A stretch of 64,000 nt of DNA from an uncultured Eubacterium sp. GTDB lineage: Bacteria > Bacillota > Clostridia > Lachnospirales > Lachnospiraceae. This document shows, one piece after another, positions 9,008-17,781 of the stretch. Location of the stretch: contig CAMEVC010000003.1 in NCBI GenBank assembly GCA_945939115.1, forward strand, positions 124,001 to 188,000, written 5' to 3'. The position numbers were made by a program, and so were the translations under genes. Below the pieces are notes generated by a model. That model had not been told where the DNA came from. It made no database searches and was given only the letters and a program-made list of their open reading frames with translations. Every line of letters starts with the position of its first letter. The first letter of the stretch is position 1.

Positions 9008-10360
9008 CTATTTATTTTCTATCTTAGTAAGACATTTATCTACTGAAGATGCAAACCAGTCAATGTCACTCTCCTTAAATACCATTGGAGGTCTGAGCTT
9101 TAATATATTTCCATAGTGTCCTGCAACCGATGTGAGTATATATTCATCTCTTAACATCTCAATAAGGTCAAGCGCTTTGTCTTTATCCGGTGTTTTCTTT
9201 CCATCATCCTTGACAAGTTCAAAGCCCAGGAATAATCCGGCTCCACGGACATCTCCAACTGACTGCGGATGTCTGTCCTTCACTTCGTTCAGCGCCTTAA
9301 GCAGTTCTCCTCCGGCCTTCTTACAATGCTCCATAAGATTTTCTTCTTTTATATATGAAAGCACTGCCTGTGCTGCCGCGATAGATACCGGATTGCCTCC
9401 GAATGTATTAAAATACGGAAGTTTATCACTAAATGCCGCGAGTACATCGCTCTTTGCAGCTAATCCAGATATAGGAATACCATTTCCCATTGGCTTTCCC
9501 ATTGTTATCATATCAGGAATAATTCCATGTCTTGCAAATCCCCAGAAGGCATCACCTGTTCTTGCAAATCCCGGCTGAACTTCATCCGCTATGAATACGC
9601 CGCCATTTTTATGTACAACATCTACTGCTTCCTTTAAAAATCCTACCGGATTAGGATGTACACCATCTGATGAAAAGATTGAATCTGCAAGAAAGCACGA
9701 GAATTTGTATCCTGCAGCATTCAGTTCATCTATAGTTTTCTGCATTTCAGAAACATACCACGCTGTGAATTCTTCCGCTGTCCCACCATGACGATAATAA
9801 TCCGGTGTTTTAATAAGACGTACATTCGGCAGGAGCGGCTGACCTGCACCCAACGAAGGTGAGCATCCTGATGTAAGTGCGCTGGTTCCATGATATGCTT
9901 CCTCAGAGATAATAATACCTGTTCCTCCTGTATATTCCTGTGCCACACGGAGAGCCAGATCATTAGCCTCTGAGCCTGTACACATATACATAATCTTATC
10001 TATCTCATCCGGCATCATGGCAAGAAGCTCCTCACTATAATCCAGAATTCTTTCATGAAGATATCTGGTATGCGTATTTAACAGCTTCATCTGTTCAGTA
10101 ACTGCATCAACTACCTTAGGATTACAGTGGCCAACACCTGCTACATTGTTATACATATCCAGATACTTATTGCCATCAGCATCCCACAGATAACCACCTT
10201 CACCTCTCACAAGATTTACCGGCTTTCTGTAAAAAAGCCTGTATGCTCCGCCCAAATACCGCTCTCTCCTGTCAATCATTTCCTTAGTCTGCGGACTTAA
10301 CATAGAAGTGTATTCCTCCTTAAAACTGTTAGAGTCCATAATACTTGATTCCGTAGCCAT
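9008..10360 (-). CDS. Class III PLP-dependent aminotransferase (AGXT2/phospho-lyase-like)
   Basis: About 450 residues, cytoplasmic, full length for class III. Visible features are the substrate-binding N-terminus (WDADGNKYLDMYNNVAGVGH), the phosphate-binding GSEAND, the PLP-aspartate segment IADEVQPGFARTG and the Schiff-base lysine in MGKPMGNGIP. The overall pattern resembles AGXT2-like enzymes and ethanolamine-phosphate phospho-lyases more than acetylornithine or GABA aminotransferases, but the substrate cannot be fixed from sequence. ATG at 10360 was chosen over the tracked GTG at 10432 because GGAGG precedes it by six bases and the upstream codons overlap a terminator-like hairpin. The gene is alone between two terminators, with its own promoter. 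Confidence 0.85.
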   Translation of the reverse strand: MATESSIMDSNSFKEEYTSMLSPQTKEMIDRRERYLGGAYRLFYRKPVNLVRGEGGYLWDADGNKYLDMYNNVAGVGHCNPKVVDAVTEQMKLLNTHTRYLHERILDYSEELLAMMPDEIDKIMYMCTGSEANDLALRVAQEYTGGTGIIISEEAYHGTSALTSGCSPSLGAGQPLLPNVRLIKTPDYYRHGGTAEEFTAWYVSEMQKTIDELNAAGYKFSCFLADSIFSSDGVHPNPVGFLKEAVDVVHKNGGVFIADEVQPGFARTGDAFWGFARHGIIPDMITMGKPMGNGIPISGLAAKSDVLAAFSDKLPYFNTFGGNPVSIAAAQAVLSYIKEENLMEHCKKAGGELLKALNEVKDRHPQSVGDVRGAGLFLGFELVKDDGKKTPDKDKALDLIEMLRDEYILTSVAGHYGNILKLRPPMVFKESDIDWFASSVDKCLTKIENK

Positions 10361-10380
10361 AACCTTCCTCCATTCTGCAA

Positions 10381-10423
10381 AAGAAAAAGCACAGAACCTC
10401 TGAATACTCAGAAATTCTGTGCT
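10381..10423 (-). terminator. Terminator-like hairpin in the aminotransferase leader (attenuator or pot terminator)
   Basis: On the minus strand AGCACAGAA and TTCTGTGCT close a hairpin with an inner TCTGA/TCAGA stem, then TTTTTCTTTT. It lies after the potD stop but downstream of a strong promoter and only 20 bases before the aminotransferase ATG. It could end pot transcripts and also attenuate the aminotransferase transcript. Confidence 0.8.
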
Positions 10424-10462
10424 CCTTTGCACGTATTTTACAGATTGATTCTGTTTGACTTA

Positions 10463-10491
10463 TATAATAACAACTTTTTATTATTTGTCAA
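10463..10491 (-). promoter_or_regulatory. Sigma-A promoter of the aminotransferase gene
   Basis: Minus-strand TTGACA and ATTATA are separated by exactly 17 bases, in the gap after potD. The predicted start lies near 10455, upstream of the leader hairpin. Confidence 0.6.
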
Positions 10492-10509
10492 TTTATTATT
10501 TTAGGTCTG

Positions 10510-12033
10510 TCAAAAGTATTTCTTACCAATCTTAAGTTTTATTACTAAAGCTATGAGACAGACGACAGCCGCACCTGCTATACACCACACTGACACAGGA
10601 ACATTGTTGATATTGTAGCATCTCACATTAATCCACATCTGGTTGATTCTTGTTGTTTCCTCCGCATCAAAATACTGCATTACAGCACTTCTGTCCATAA
10701 TTTCTTCTGAGGGGTACTGGGCTGAAAGCTGCCTGTATGTCTGTTCTCTCGGAGTATTAAGAATATATCTGTCATCATCTGAATTTCCGGAAAAGAAATA
10801 ACCCAGAGGATAATCCACCGTATCAGTATCATCCTCATCTGCACCATAATTCCACTTCACATAATCATACACAACACTGCTGTCACCGCCGGAAATAACT
10901 GAAGTATAACCGATATAATACATATTTCTCACCGCATTTTCAGGTATAGACAGAAAATTGATAAAGCTCTGGGCTGCATGCTTTTTCTGGGCGTCTGAGC
11001 CCACTCCGGACTTTAACATAACCCATCCGTCAAAATATAAATTGGTACTCTCTACCGGTACTGCAAAGTCTAGTCTGAAGTCGTCATCGTCTGCCTGATC
11101 CATTGTATACACAGCATCTCCGGACCACTGATAACCTGCCACAACCTTTCCTGTTATCATGTCAGCCTTTCCACTGTCTGTCTCGAAAGAATATGCATTA
11201 TCCTTTACCGACTGTAGATAAGACTGGACTTCTGATATTGTCTGTTCAGATGTATCGTTCATCTCCTCTGTAAGTCTGTCCTGGTAGTCTGCCCGGTTCT
11301 TAAAGGACTCTGATGTCAGCTTATCAGCCTTGATGGCTCCTAATGCTGCAAACATTGAATCTCTTACATTATCTTTAATAGTTATCTGTCTCCTGAACTT
11401 ACTGTTACTTATAATCTTCCAGGTGGAAGCCTCCTCCTTTGTAACCTTGTCAGGATTATACACAATTCCTGTTATGCCCCACATATACCCGGCGGCATAG
11501 CGGCTCCATGGTTCCCCATTAATCTTATTCTCGTCAAATGTTTTTCTGATAAAGGGTGACACTCCCTTTGCATAATAATTCTCAGCTATGGATGTATCAT
11601 AAAAATCCTCAGAAAATGGCTCTAACCAGTTCTCTGCTATCAGCTTCATAATCATATATTCTGATGGGCAGACAAGATCGTACTCGTCTCCAAGCGTAAG
11701 CATGTTGTATAACTCTTCATTAGTTCCAAGACAACTATACTCGACTTTAACCTTCTTGCCATATGTCTTGTAATACCAGTCCTCAAAGTCCGAAATCATT
11801 GAGTTGTCACCCCTGATATCACCGCTTTCAAGGTCAATCGTATCATCTTCCTCCCAGTCTCCGGTATCAATATATTCTTCCCAGCTGCATACTCGCAGCG
11901 TTATCGTGTCATCTGCCGCTCCTGCTAAGATAACATTTCCACCAGATAAATTAACCGGAACACACATTAGGCTTACCACTATACATACGGTTGTAAGTGT
12001 AAGAGCCATCGCTTTTTTAATATATCTATTCAT
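10510..12033 (-). CDS. potD: Spermidine/putrescine ABC transporter substrate-binding protein, C-terminally membrane-anchored
   Basis: 507 residues, compared with roughly 350 in typical PotD. A signal/anchor segment (MALTLTTVCIVVSLMCV) is followed by a type II binding-protein fold: VCSWEEYI near the start, LVCPSEYMIMKLI, YMWGITGIVYNPDKV, and a domain-closing VAGYQWSGDAVYTM. Instead of a lipoprotein cysteine, the protein ends with a membrane helix (VWCIAGAAVVCLIALVIKL) and a basic tail, so it is anchored at the C-terminus. It captures polyamines outside the cell for PotABC. The start overlaps the end of potC by 8 bases, with GGAGG upstream. It is last in the potABCD operon. Confidence 0.92.
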   Translation of the reverse strand: MNRYIKKAMALTLTTVCIVVSLMCVPVNLSGGNVILAGAADDTITLRVCSWEEYIDTGDWEEDDTIDLESGDIRGDNSMISDFEDWYYKTYGKKVKVEYSCLGTNEELYNMLTLGDEYDLVCPSEYMIMKLIAENWLEPFSEDFYDTSIAENYYAKGVSPFIRKTFDENKINGEPWSRYAAGYMWGITGIVYNPDKVTKEEASTWKIISNSKFRRQITIKDNVRDSMFAALGAIKADKLTSESFKNRADYQDRLTEEMNDTSEQTISEVQSYLQSVKDNAYSFETDSGKADMITGKVVAGYQWSGDAVYTMDQADDDDFRLDFAVPVESTNLYFDGWVMLKSGVGSDAQKKHAAQSFINFLSIPENAVRNMYYIGYTSVISGGDSSVVYDYVKWNYGADEDDTDTVDYPLGYFFSGNSDDDRYILNTPREQTYRQLSAQYPSEEIMDRSAVMQYFDAEETTRINQMWINVRCYNINNVPVSVWCIAGAAVVCLIALVIKLKIGKKYF

Positions 12034-12835
12034 CAGCGCCTGCCTCCTTACTTACTGCTTTCTTGGCCGGTGCCAGATTAACCGCTGCCTCAACAATAAT
12101 CACAAGAACGAAAATAATTGTAGAAAGCGCCCACAAAGCCGTCTTGATATCTGTCTGGGAACCCTTGGTAGCATTTACAACATATGTGCTTATTGTATCA
12201 AATGTAGCCGGCTTCGTATATGTTGCAACAAAATAATCATCCAGGGACAATGTCACCGCCATAATAAATCCGGAGCCTATTCCTGATGCAATCTGTGGAA
12301 TGATTATCTTAAACAGTGCATACGCCGGTGTCGCTCCAAGGTCTAAAGCAGCCTCGTACAGACTCGGGTCCATCTGCTTTAACTTAGGTACCACCGCGAG
12401 ATATACGAAAGGAGCACTTAAGATAACATGTCCTACAACAAGAGGAATATAAGTATCCTTGCTGACTCCCAATACTACTACCAGAAGAATACATAATGAA
12501 AATCCTGTAACTACATCTGCATTTACAACAGGAACCTGATTAAGTACTGATATTCCTCTGTTAATCTTTTTCTTAGAATAAAAAGCACCAATTGCTCCTG
12601 TAGTTCCAAGAACTGTCGCAATAGCTGCACTTCCTAAAGCAAGGACAACAGAGCCAATTATCATACTAATCAACTCAGGTGTCGTGAAAAGAGTTATATA
12701 ATTATGCAGTGAAAAGGCATGTATAGGGCCTATGTTTGCCGCATCTGTAAAGCTGTAAACAGCCAGAAGAAGAATTGGAATATACATAAACAGAAGAACT
12801 ATACATATGATTGAATATTTTATAAATTTCTTCAC
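12026..12835 (-). CDS. potC: Polyamine ABC transporter permease PotC
   Basis: 269 residues with about six membrane helices and the binding-protein-dependent transport EAA loop (YEAALDLGATPAYALFKIIIP), which contacts the PotA ATPase. The start is GTG, sharing one base with the potB stop (TAGTG), which implies translational coupling. In some Lachnospiraceae PotC and PotD are fused; here they are separate but overlap by 8 bases. Confidence 0.93.
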   Translation of the reverse strand: MKKFIKYSIICIVLLFMYIPILLLAVYSFTDAANIGPIHAFSLHNYITLFTTPELISMIIGSVVLALGSAAIATVLGTTGAIGAFYSKKKINRGISVLNQVPVVNADVVTGFSLCILLVVVLGVSKDTYIPLVVGHVILSAPFVYLAVVPKLKQMDPSLYEAALDLGATPAYALFKIIIPQIASGIGSGFIMAVTLSLDDYFVATYTKPATFDTISTYVVNATKGSQTDIKTALWALSTIIFVLVIIVEAAVNLAPAKKAVSKEAGADE

Positions 12836-13620
12836 TATACAAGTCCTCCTCTTCCCGCATTTTCTGACTCATTTTCTCCTGAAACCAGTGTGACTATGCA
12901 TATAATCACAAGCAGAATGAGTGCTATCATTGATCCATTATGCCAGTCATAGGCGCTGAAATAGCTTCCGATAAGACTTCCCATTATATATGTGCTGTTG
13001 TATAACATATCAAGTACAACATAATTAGTCATTGCCGGGAGAAATACCATGGAAACTCCACTTACAATACCCGGGACTGACAGCGGCAGAATAATCTTAA
13101 TAAATGTCTGAAAATTATCTGCCCCAAGGTCTGATGCAGCCTCAATAACGCTCCTGTCCAGCTTGGACAGTGTTGTGTAAAGCGGCAGTATCATAAATGG
13201 CAGAAAATCGTATGTCATTCCGATTATTGTGTTAATAAATGGATGATATGCAAGATTCCCCTCTATCACCGATAATATTTCCTTTAGAGCGGTAATTCTC
13301 AATGTAAAATTAATCCACATAGGCATGATAAAAAGCAACAGAATTACAGCTTTCTTCTTAATCCTGCTCTGTGCAAGTATATAAGCCACAGGATAAGCTA
13401 TCAACAGACATACCACTGTAGCCGTCAATGCAAGCACAAGGCTGTAACACAGCGTTCCCAGAGTATTAGGGTCTGTGAAGAAATTCTGGAGATTAGATGC
13501 TGTGAACTGTCCCTGTCCATTAGTGAACGCATAATATATAAGTACCAGCAACGGTGCTGCCACAAAAAATATAAGAAATACCCCATAAGGAATTCCAAGA
13601 CATTTGCGTGAAAAAGACAT
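12835..13620 (-). CDS. potB: Polyamine ABC transporter permease PotB
   Basis: 261 residues, about six membrane helices and an EAA loop (IEAASDLGADNFQTFIKIILP). It forms the membrane channel with PotC. It begins 13 bases after the potA stop. The ribosome site is only GGGGG, which is weaker than its neighbours. The C-terminal tail (SENESENAGRGGLV) is short and polar. Confidence 0.93.
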   Translation of the reverse strand: MSFSRKCLGIPYGVFLIFFVAAPLLVLIYYAFTNGQGQFTASNLQNFFTDPNTLGTLCYSLVLALTATVVCLLIAYPVAYILAQSRIKKKAVILLLFIMPMWINFTLRITALKEILSVIEGNLAYHPFINTIIGMTYDFLPFMILPLYTTLSKLDRSVIEAASDLGADNFQTFIKIILPLSVPGIVSGVSMVFLPAMTNYVVLDMLYNSTYIMGSLIGSYFSAYDWHNGSMIALILLVIICIVTLVSGENESENAGRGGLV

Positions 13621-13633
13621 TTTTCTTAACCCC

Positions 13634-15076
13634 CTACTTCTTTAACTGGAATTTCATCTTATCTTCCGGCATTATTAGACCTACCTGGTCATCCATATTC
13701 CACAGATACTCATCATCAACAATCAGGTCGTGGCCATACTCGGTTCTTACAACATAACTGTAATGGTCACCTTTGTATATGAGATTAATAATCTTGCCGG
13801 ACACAAGTCCTGCGTCAATCTCATCACTCATTTCAATATCATCCGGCTGTATTGATACAATAACTCTGAACTTGGATACATCCACAGCCTCTCCGTTCTC
13901 ATCGACAAGAATTCCTTCTTTCATCTTTGACTTCGGAATTACACCTGTGATATCGCACCCAATCACTTTACCGTTAAAATCCAGTGTATAATCACTGTTG
14001 ACTGTAGTTACAAAGCTTGTAGTGTGGTCTTCAGCAATCATTATATGAATTCCGTCAGGCTCAAGCTGCATTCCTACCCGGTCACCGGCATGATAACATC
14101 TGGTAGTCCTTATAATCATCTCGTATTTACCTGACTCCACAGTCACCTCATAGTGCATACCTTTAAATATTACCGAGGTCACTTCTCCTGCCACGGTTCC
14201 ATCTTCAGGTTTAGTAATGATAACATCCTCCGGCCTGATAACCACATCAACGAGAGTTCCCTCCGGCACATCATCCATTCCGGTAAACTCCCCTCCACAG
14301 AATCTCACCTTCATATGTCCTGTCATTATTCCCTTGAAAATATTGCTCTCCCCTATGAAATCTGCTACAAATGCATTCTTGGGTTCATTATATATATCCT
14401 CCGGAGTTCCAACCTGCTGAATCCTTCCCTCAGACATAACGACAATCTTATCAGACATGGTAAGTGCTTCTTCCTGGTCATGGGTCACATATATAAATGT
14501 TATTCCTAACTGGTCATGCATATTTTTAAGTTCAAGCTGCATTTCCTTGCGCATCTTAAGGTCAAGGGCGCCGAGAGGCTCATCCAGCATAAGAATTTCA
14601 GGCTCATTAACCAATGCCCTGGCGATGGCAATTCTCTGCTGCTGTCCGCCTGAAAGTGTTGATATTCTTCTGTTCTCGAATCCTTCCAGATCCACCATAT
14701 CCAGTACATGTTTTACTTTCTTTCTGATTTCTTCTTTAGGAAGTTTCTTTAGCTTAAGACCAAATGCAATATTCTCATATATATTCATGTGTGGAAACAA
14801 CGCATAACGCTGAAACACAGTATTAATGGGCCTTTTATTAGCCGGAAGCTGAGAGATATCTTCCCCATTAAGAAGTATCTGACCGCTTGTGGGAAGTTCA
14901 AACCCGGCTATCATCCTCAGTGTTGTGGTCTTACCGCATCCTGATGGTCCTAAAAATGTTACGAATTCCCCACGCTTAACTTCCAGATTAAAGTCATCTA
15001 CAGCTTTAAACCCGTTATCGCTGTATACCTTACTGATATGCTTAAGTTCAATTATATTCTCTGACTGCCCTGACAT
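13634..15076 (-). CDS. potA: Polyamine ABC transporter ATP-binding protein with an extended C-terminus
   Basis: 480 residues, about 100 more than a typical PotA. ATPase motifs are intact: Walker A GPSGCGKTT, the Q-loop VFQRYALFPH, signature LSGGQQQR, Walker B LMLDEPLGALD and the H-loop VTHD. After a first TOBE-like domain (IRPEDVIITKP, residues ~240-335), a second similar block follows to the end (SIQPDDIEMSDEI then GKIINLIYKGDHYSYVV). This suggests a duplicated C-terminal regulatory domain. GGAGG lies six bases before the ATG. It is first in potABCD and powers polyamine uptake. Confidence 0.93.
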   Translation of the reverse strand: MSGQSENIIELKHISKVYSDNGFKAVDDFNLEVKRGEFVTFLGPSGCGKTTTLRMIAGFELPTSGQILLNGEDISQLPANKRPINTVFQRYALFPHMNIYENIAFGLKLKKLPKEEIRKKVKHVLDMVDLEGFENRRISTLSGGQQQRIAIARALVNEPEILMLDEPLGALDLKMRKEMQLELKNMHDQLGITFIYVTHDQEEALTMSDKIVVMSEGRIQQVGTPEDIYNEPKNAFVADFIGESNIFKGIMTGHMKVRFCGGEFTGMDDVPEGTLVDVVIRPEDVIITKPEDGTVAGEVTSVIFKGMHYEVTVESGKYEMIIRTTRCYHAGDRVGMQLEPDGIHIMIAEDHTTSFVTTVNSDYTLDFNGKVIGCDITGVIPKSKMKEGILVDENGEAVDVSKFRVIVSIQPDDIEMSDEIDAGLVSGKIINLIYKGDHYSYVVRTEYGHDLIVDDEYLWNMDDQVGLIMPEDKMKFQLKK

Positions 15077-15117
15077 ATCTAACCTCCAACAGTTTTATCC
15101 TCTCTCTATTTAATATC

Positions 15118-15159
15118 AAAAACTGGCACAAATCAAGTAATTTCTTGTTTTGTGCCAGT
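15118..15159 (-). terminator. Terminator-like hairpin in the pot operon leader (putative attenuator)
   Basis: On the minus strand ACTGGCACAAA pairs with TTTGTGCCAGT, with an extra inner CAAG/CTTG pairing, followed by five T residues. It lies 42 bases upstream of potA and between divergent genes, so it cannot end either neighbouring transcript. No convincing promoter was found upstream of it. Confidence 0.65.
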
Positions 15160-15224
15160 CCTGTATAAAATATGTATACCCCCTACTCTATGGTCTGTGG
15201 TGAAGCTCCTGATGCAATATGGAT

Positions 15225-15253
15225 TTTACAATCTTAAGGGAATAATGTATATT
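15225..15253 (+). promoter_or_regulatory. Sigma-A promoter of the NSS symporter gene
   Basis: TTTACA and TATATT are separated by 17 bases, with the ATG 38 bases further on. Confidence 0.55.
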
Positions 15254-15291
15254 AGGTACGCTATTCAATCAATTATGTGGGAGAAACAACA

Positions 15292-16614
15292 ATGAAAAAA
15301 AGAGATTCTTTTAATAACAAATGGGGATTCATTCTGGCATGTATCGGCTCAGCTGTAGGTATGGGCAATATCTGGATGTTTCCAACACGTGTGTCAATGT
15401 ATGGTGGAGGTTCATATCTTATCCCATATTTTATATTTGTTGCTCTTATCGGATTTACAGGGGTAATTGGAGAAATGAGTTTTGGACGTGCAACCAGATC
15501 CGGCCCTGTTGGCGCATTCGGATATGCATGTGGCACTAAAGGAAAGAAAAAGCTGGGCGAACTCATAGGACTTATTCCTGTTCTTGGCGCCCTTGCCATG
15601 GCTATTGGTTATACAGTTGTTATGGGATGGATTCTGAAATATATGGTCGGAACCTTTACCGGTTCAACTCTGGCTCCTTCTGCCACTGAAGATTTTGGTG
15701 CAGCATTTGGCAGTATGGCAACCACATTTGGCAATAATGTATGGCAGATTGTGGCTCTCTTAATCGGCATCGCAATTCTTATGTTCGGTGTCGGTCATGG
15801 AATTGAAAAAGCCAATAAGATTATGATGCCTCTTTTCTTCATACTCTTCGTAATTCTGGGAGTGTATATTGCATTTCAGCCGGGTGCCATAGACGGATAT
15901 AAATATATTTTCAGAGTAGAGCCTAAAGCTCTGGCAGACCCATCCACATGGATATTCGCTCTGGGACAGGCTTTTTTCTCACTCTCAGTTGCTGGCAACG
16001 GAACACTTATATATGGTTCTTATCTGCCGGACAAAGAAAATATTCCTGCCGCAGCAGGACGCGTAGCCCTTTTTGACACTTTAGCGGCAATTCTTGCCGC
16101 TTTAGTAATCATCCCTGCCATGGCAACAACAGGCGCACGGCTTAATCAGGGTGGACCGGGACTTATGTTTATTTTCCTTCCTGCATTGTTTAAATCAATG
16201 CCAGGAGGTAACATAATAGCAATTATATTCTTTGTTGCAGTGTTCATGGCCGGCCTTTCATCTCTTATCAATCTGTATGAAGCACCTATCGCTACACTTG
16301 AGGAGAAGCTGGGCTTAGGAAGAAAGGCATGCTGCACCCTGATTGCTGCTATTGCCTTAGTTGTATCTTTATGTATCCAGGGTATAGTGTCTGGATGGAT
16401 GGATGTGCTTTCTATCTATATCTGTCCGCTTGGTGCAGGACTTGCCGGCATTATGTACTTCTGGATATGCGGAAATAAATATGTAGAAGCCCAGATAAAC
16501 ACTGGCAGAGGGAAGAAATTCACTGAGAAATTCTTCCCTATATGCAAATATATATACTGCCCTGTGTGTATTCTTGTATTAATACTTGGAATTATCCTTG
16601 GCGGCATCGGATGA
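15292..16614 (+). CDS. Sodium:neurotransmitter symporter (NSS/SNF) family transporter
   Basis: 440 residues with 11-12 membrane helices. The N-terminus matches the family's first unwound helix (GFILACIGSAVGMGNIWMFP), and later helices carry GQAFFSLSVAGNGTLIYGSY and GLSSLINLYEAP, which line the sodium/substrate sites. It is a sodium-coupled importer, probably of an amino acid; the substrate cannot be assigned. ATG at 15292 behind GGGAG is chosen over the tracked GTG at 15277. It diverges from potA and converges on the lipoprotein gene with only 6 bases between stop codons and no visible terminator. Confidence 0.9.
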   Translation: MKKRDSFNNKWGFILACIGSAVGMGNIWMFPTRVSMYGGGSYLIPYFIFVALIGFTGVIGEMSFGRATRSGPVGAFGYACGTKGKKKLGELIGLIPVLGALAMAIGYTVVMGWILKYMVGTFTGSTLAPSATEDFGAAFGSMATTFGNNVWQIVALLIGIAILMFGVGHGIEKANKIMMPLFFILFVILGVYIAFQPGAIDGYKYIFRVEPKALADPSTWIFALGQAFFSLSVAGNGTLIYGSYLPDKENIPAAAGRVALFDTLAAILAALVIIPAMATTGARLNQGGPGLMFIFLPALFKSMPGGNIIAIIFFVAVFMAGLSSLINLYEAPIATLEEKLGLGRKACCTLIAAIALVVSLCIQGIVSGWMDVLSIYICPLGAGLAGIMYFWICGNKYVEAQINTGRGKKFTEKFFPICKYIYCPVCILVLILGIILGGIG

Positions 16615-16620
16615 TAGAAA

Positions 16621-17145
16621 TTATTTCAGACAATTATTAATCCACTCCACCATATCAAGCTTACCAATACCGCAATAATGGTAGTCGGCAAGGGATAATC
16701 CGGCTTTCTTAAGCTCACTCTCTGCCTCTGATGAATTGAGTTTGTTATACTCACTGTATACTATGTCGAATTTCTTTTTGAAATTTGACATATCTTCATC
16801 ACTCTTTCGCTGTTTCCAGTCTTTTATGACAAGTTCCACCTGATTCTCAACAAGAGAATTGCCTACAGCAAGAGCCATTATTCCTGTGCCTTGCTTAATA
16901 ACATTAATACTTCCTGTCTTATCATTTACAGATACATTCTTATCAATTGTATCCAAAGTTACCTGAATCTCTCTGGCGGCATCAGGATGCACACCACTTA
17001 AATCAACCGCTTCTGTCGTTGTCACAGCAACCAAATTCTTTGTTGTGTCCTCTTCACCATTAACAGCATTTCCTGTTCCACAGCCAATCAGACTTACTGA
17101 CATTGCACACACGCATAACCCCGCAATTATATTCTTTTTTCCCAT
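16621..17145 (-). CDS. Lipoprotein of unknown function
   Basis: About 174 residues. It has a lipoprotein signal peptide (IIAGLCVCAMSVSLIGC) with lipobox LIGC, then a low-complexity Thr/Asn-rich linker and a helical domain of about 130 residues (DAAREIQVTLDTIDKNV, LKKAGLSLADYHYCGIG). I do not recognise the family. ATG at 17145 behind AGGAGG is chosen over the longer tracked start. A hairpin separates it from the upstream ABC operon, so it may be transcribed separately. Confidence 0.75.
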   Translation of the reverse strand: MGKKNIIAGLCVCAMSVSLIGCGTGNAVNGEEDTTKNLVAVTTTEAVDLSGVHPDAAREIQVTLDTIDKNVSVNDKTGSINVIKQGTGIMALAVGNSLVENQVELVIKDWKQRKSDEDMSNFKKKFDIVYSEYNKLNSSEAESELKKAGLSLADYHYCGIGKLDMVEWINNCLK

Positions 17146-17173
17146 AACCTGCCTCCTGTAATTATTATAAACC

Positions 17174-17219
17174 GGGGGCTGTGTCCCAGCGATTAACAAC
17201 CGCTAAAACACAACCCCCC
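17174..17219 (-). terminator. Long hairpin after the GntR-ABC operon
   Basis: Minus-strand GGGGGTTGTGT pairs with ACACAGCCCCC, with an inner AGCG/CGCT stem. It is very stable but followed by GGTTTAT, so the T tract is poor. It may be a terminator or a processing structure. Confidence 0.5.
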
Positions 17220-17248
17220 ACAATCCGTACAAAAAAAGATTACCCGGA

Positions 17249-17551
17249 TTAGAAAATCTGTCCCGGCAGTTTCAGCTTTTCCTTGTGAGGAAACTGTTCA
17301 TCATATTTTTCTGCCTCTTTTTCATCTACCATGTAACCTTCCGGTGTTGCATATTCTCCGGTGATTCCATCCATTTCCATAACAAAATTTAGTTGTGGAA
17401 TAAAATCTTTGTCATCCCTTAAGCAGTGCAGCACATAGTGTTCCAGACATCCCGGACGATACACATTCCAGAAGGATTCCCGTACCAGATTCTCAACTTC
17501 TCTCTGTTCTTCTTTTCTTTCATTACGAATTATATAGTCATTATTATACAT
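17249..17551 (-). pseudogene. Internally deleted GNAT acetyltransferase remnant
   Basis: The 100-residue frame joins two parts that look like the ends of a roughly 200-residue GNAT protein. Residues 1-60 (YIIRNERKEEQREVENLVRE through LNFVMEMDG) match the N-terminal strand-helix region. Residues 61-100 (ITGEYATPEGYMVDEKEAE, then KEKLKLPGQIF) match the C-terminal tail of the same family. The acetyl-CoA-binding core (R/Q-x-x-G-x-G/A) is absent. The deletion kept the frame, so a peptide could be made but cannot be an acetyltransferase. It is last in the GntR-ABC operon. Confidence 0.7.
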
Positions 17552-17570
17552 TTATTTTACCCCCAATGTT

Positions 17571-17750
17571 TCACTCTTTTTCCGGCAATGATGTCACCAG
17601 AATGTAAATCGTTCCCAATACAGCAATAGTACATATCATTAGAATAATCGAAAATGTCCTGTGTAACAGTGTCTTTTTTCTCTGCGCAGTAAAATACATT
17701 CCCGCTATAAAGATTAGCACCATAATCAGTGCAATTTCCATTCTAATCAT
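17571..17750 (-). CDS. Small two-helix membrane protein
   Basis: About 59 residues with two hydrophobic helices (IALIMVLIFIAGMYFTA and TFSIILMICTIAVLGTIYIL) joined by a basic turn (QRKKTLLHR), so both ends probably lie outside the membrane on the same side. The ATG at 17750 follows GGGGGT, the same odd ribosome site as its downstream neighbour. It lies between the ABC permease and the GNAT remnant. No family is recognised; an accessory role in the ABC system is possible. Confidence 0.55.
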   Translation of the reverse strand: MIRMEIALIMVLIFIAGMYFTAQRKKTLLHRTFSIILMICTIAVLGTIYILVTSLPEKE

Positions 17751-17781
17751 AAGTACCCCCAAGCTATATTTACAGTAACTG

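Noticed and set aside
9132-9578. Long plus-strand ORF of 148 aa
   Set aside because: It is a shadow of the class III aminotransferase, with low-complexity Ser-rich translation and no ribosome site.
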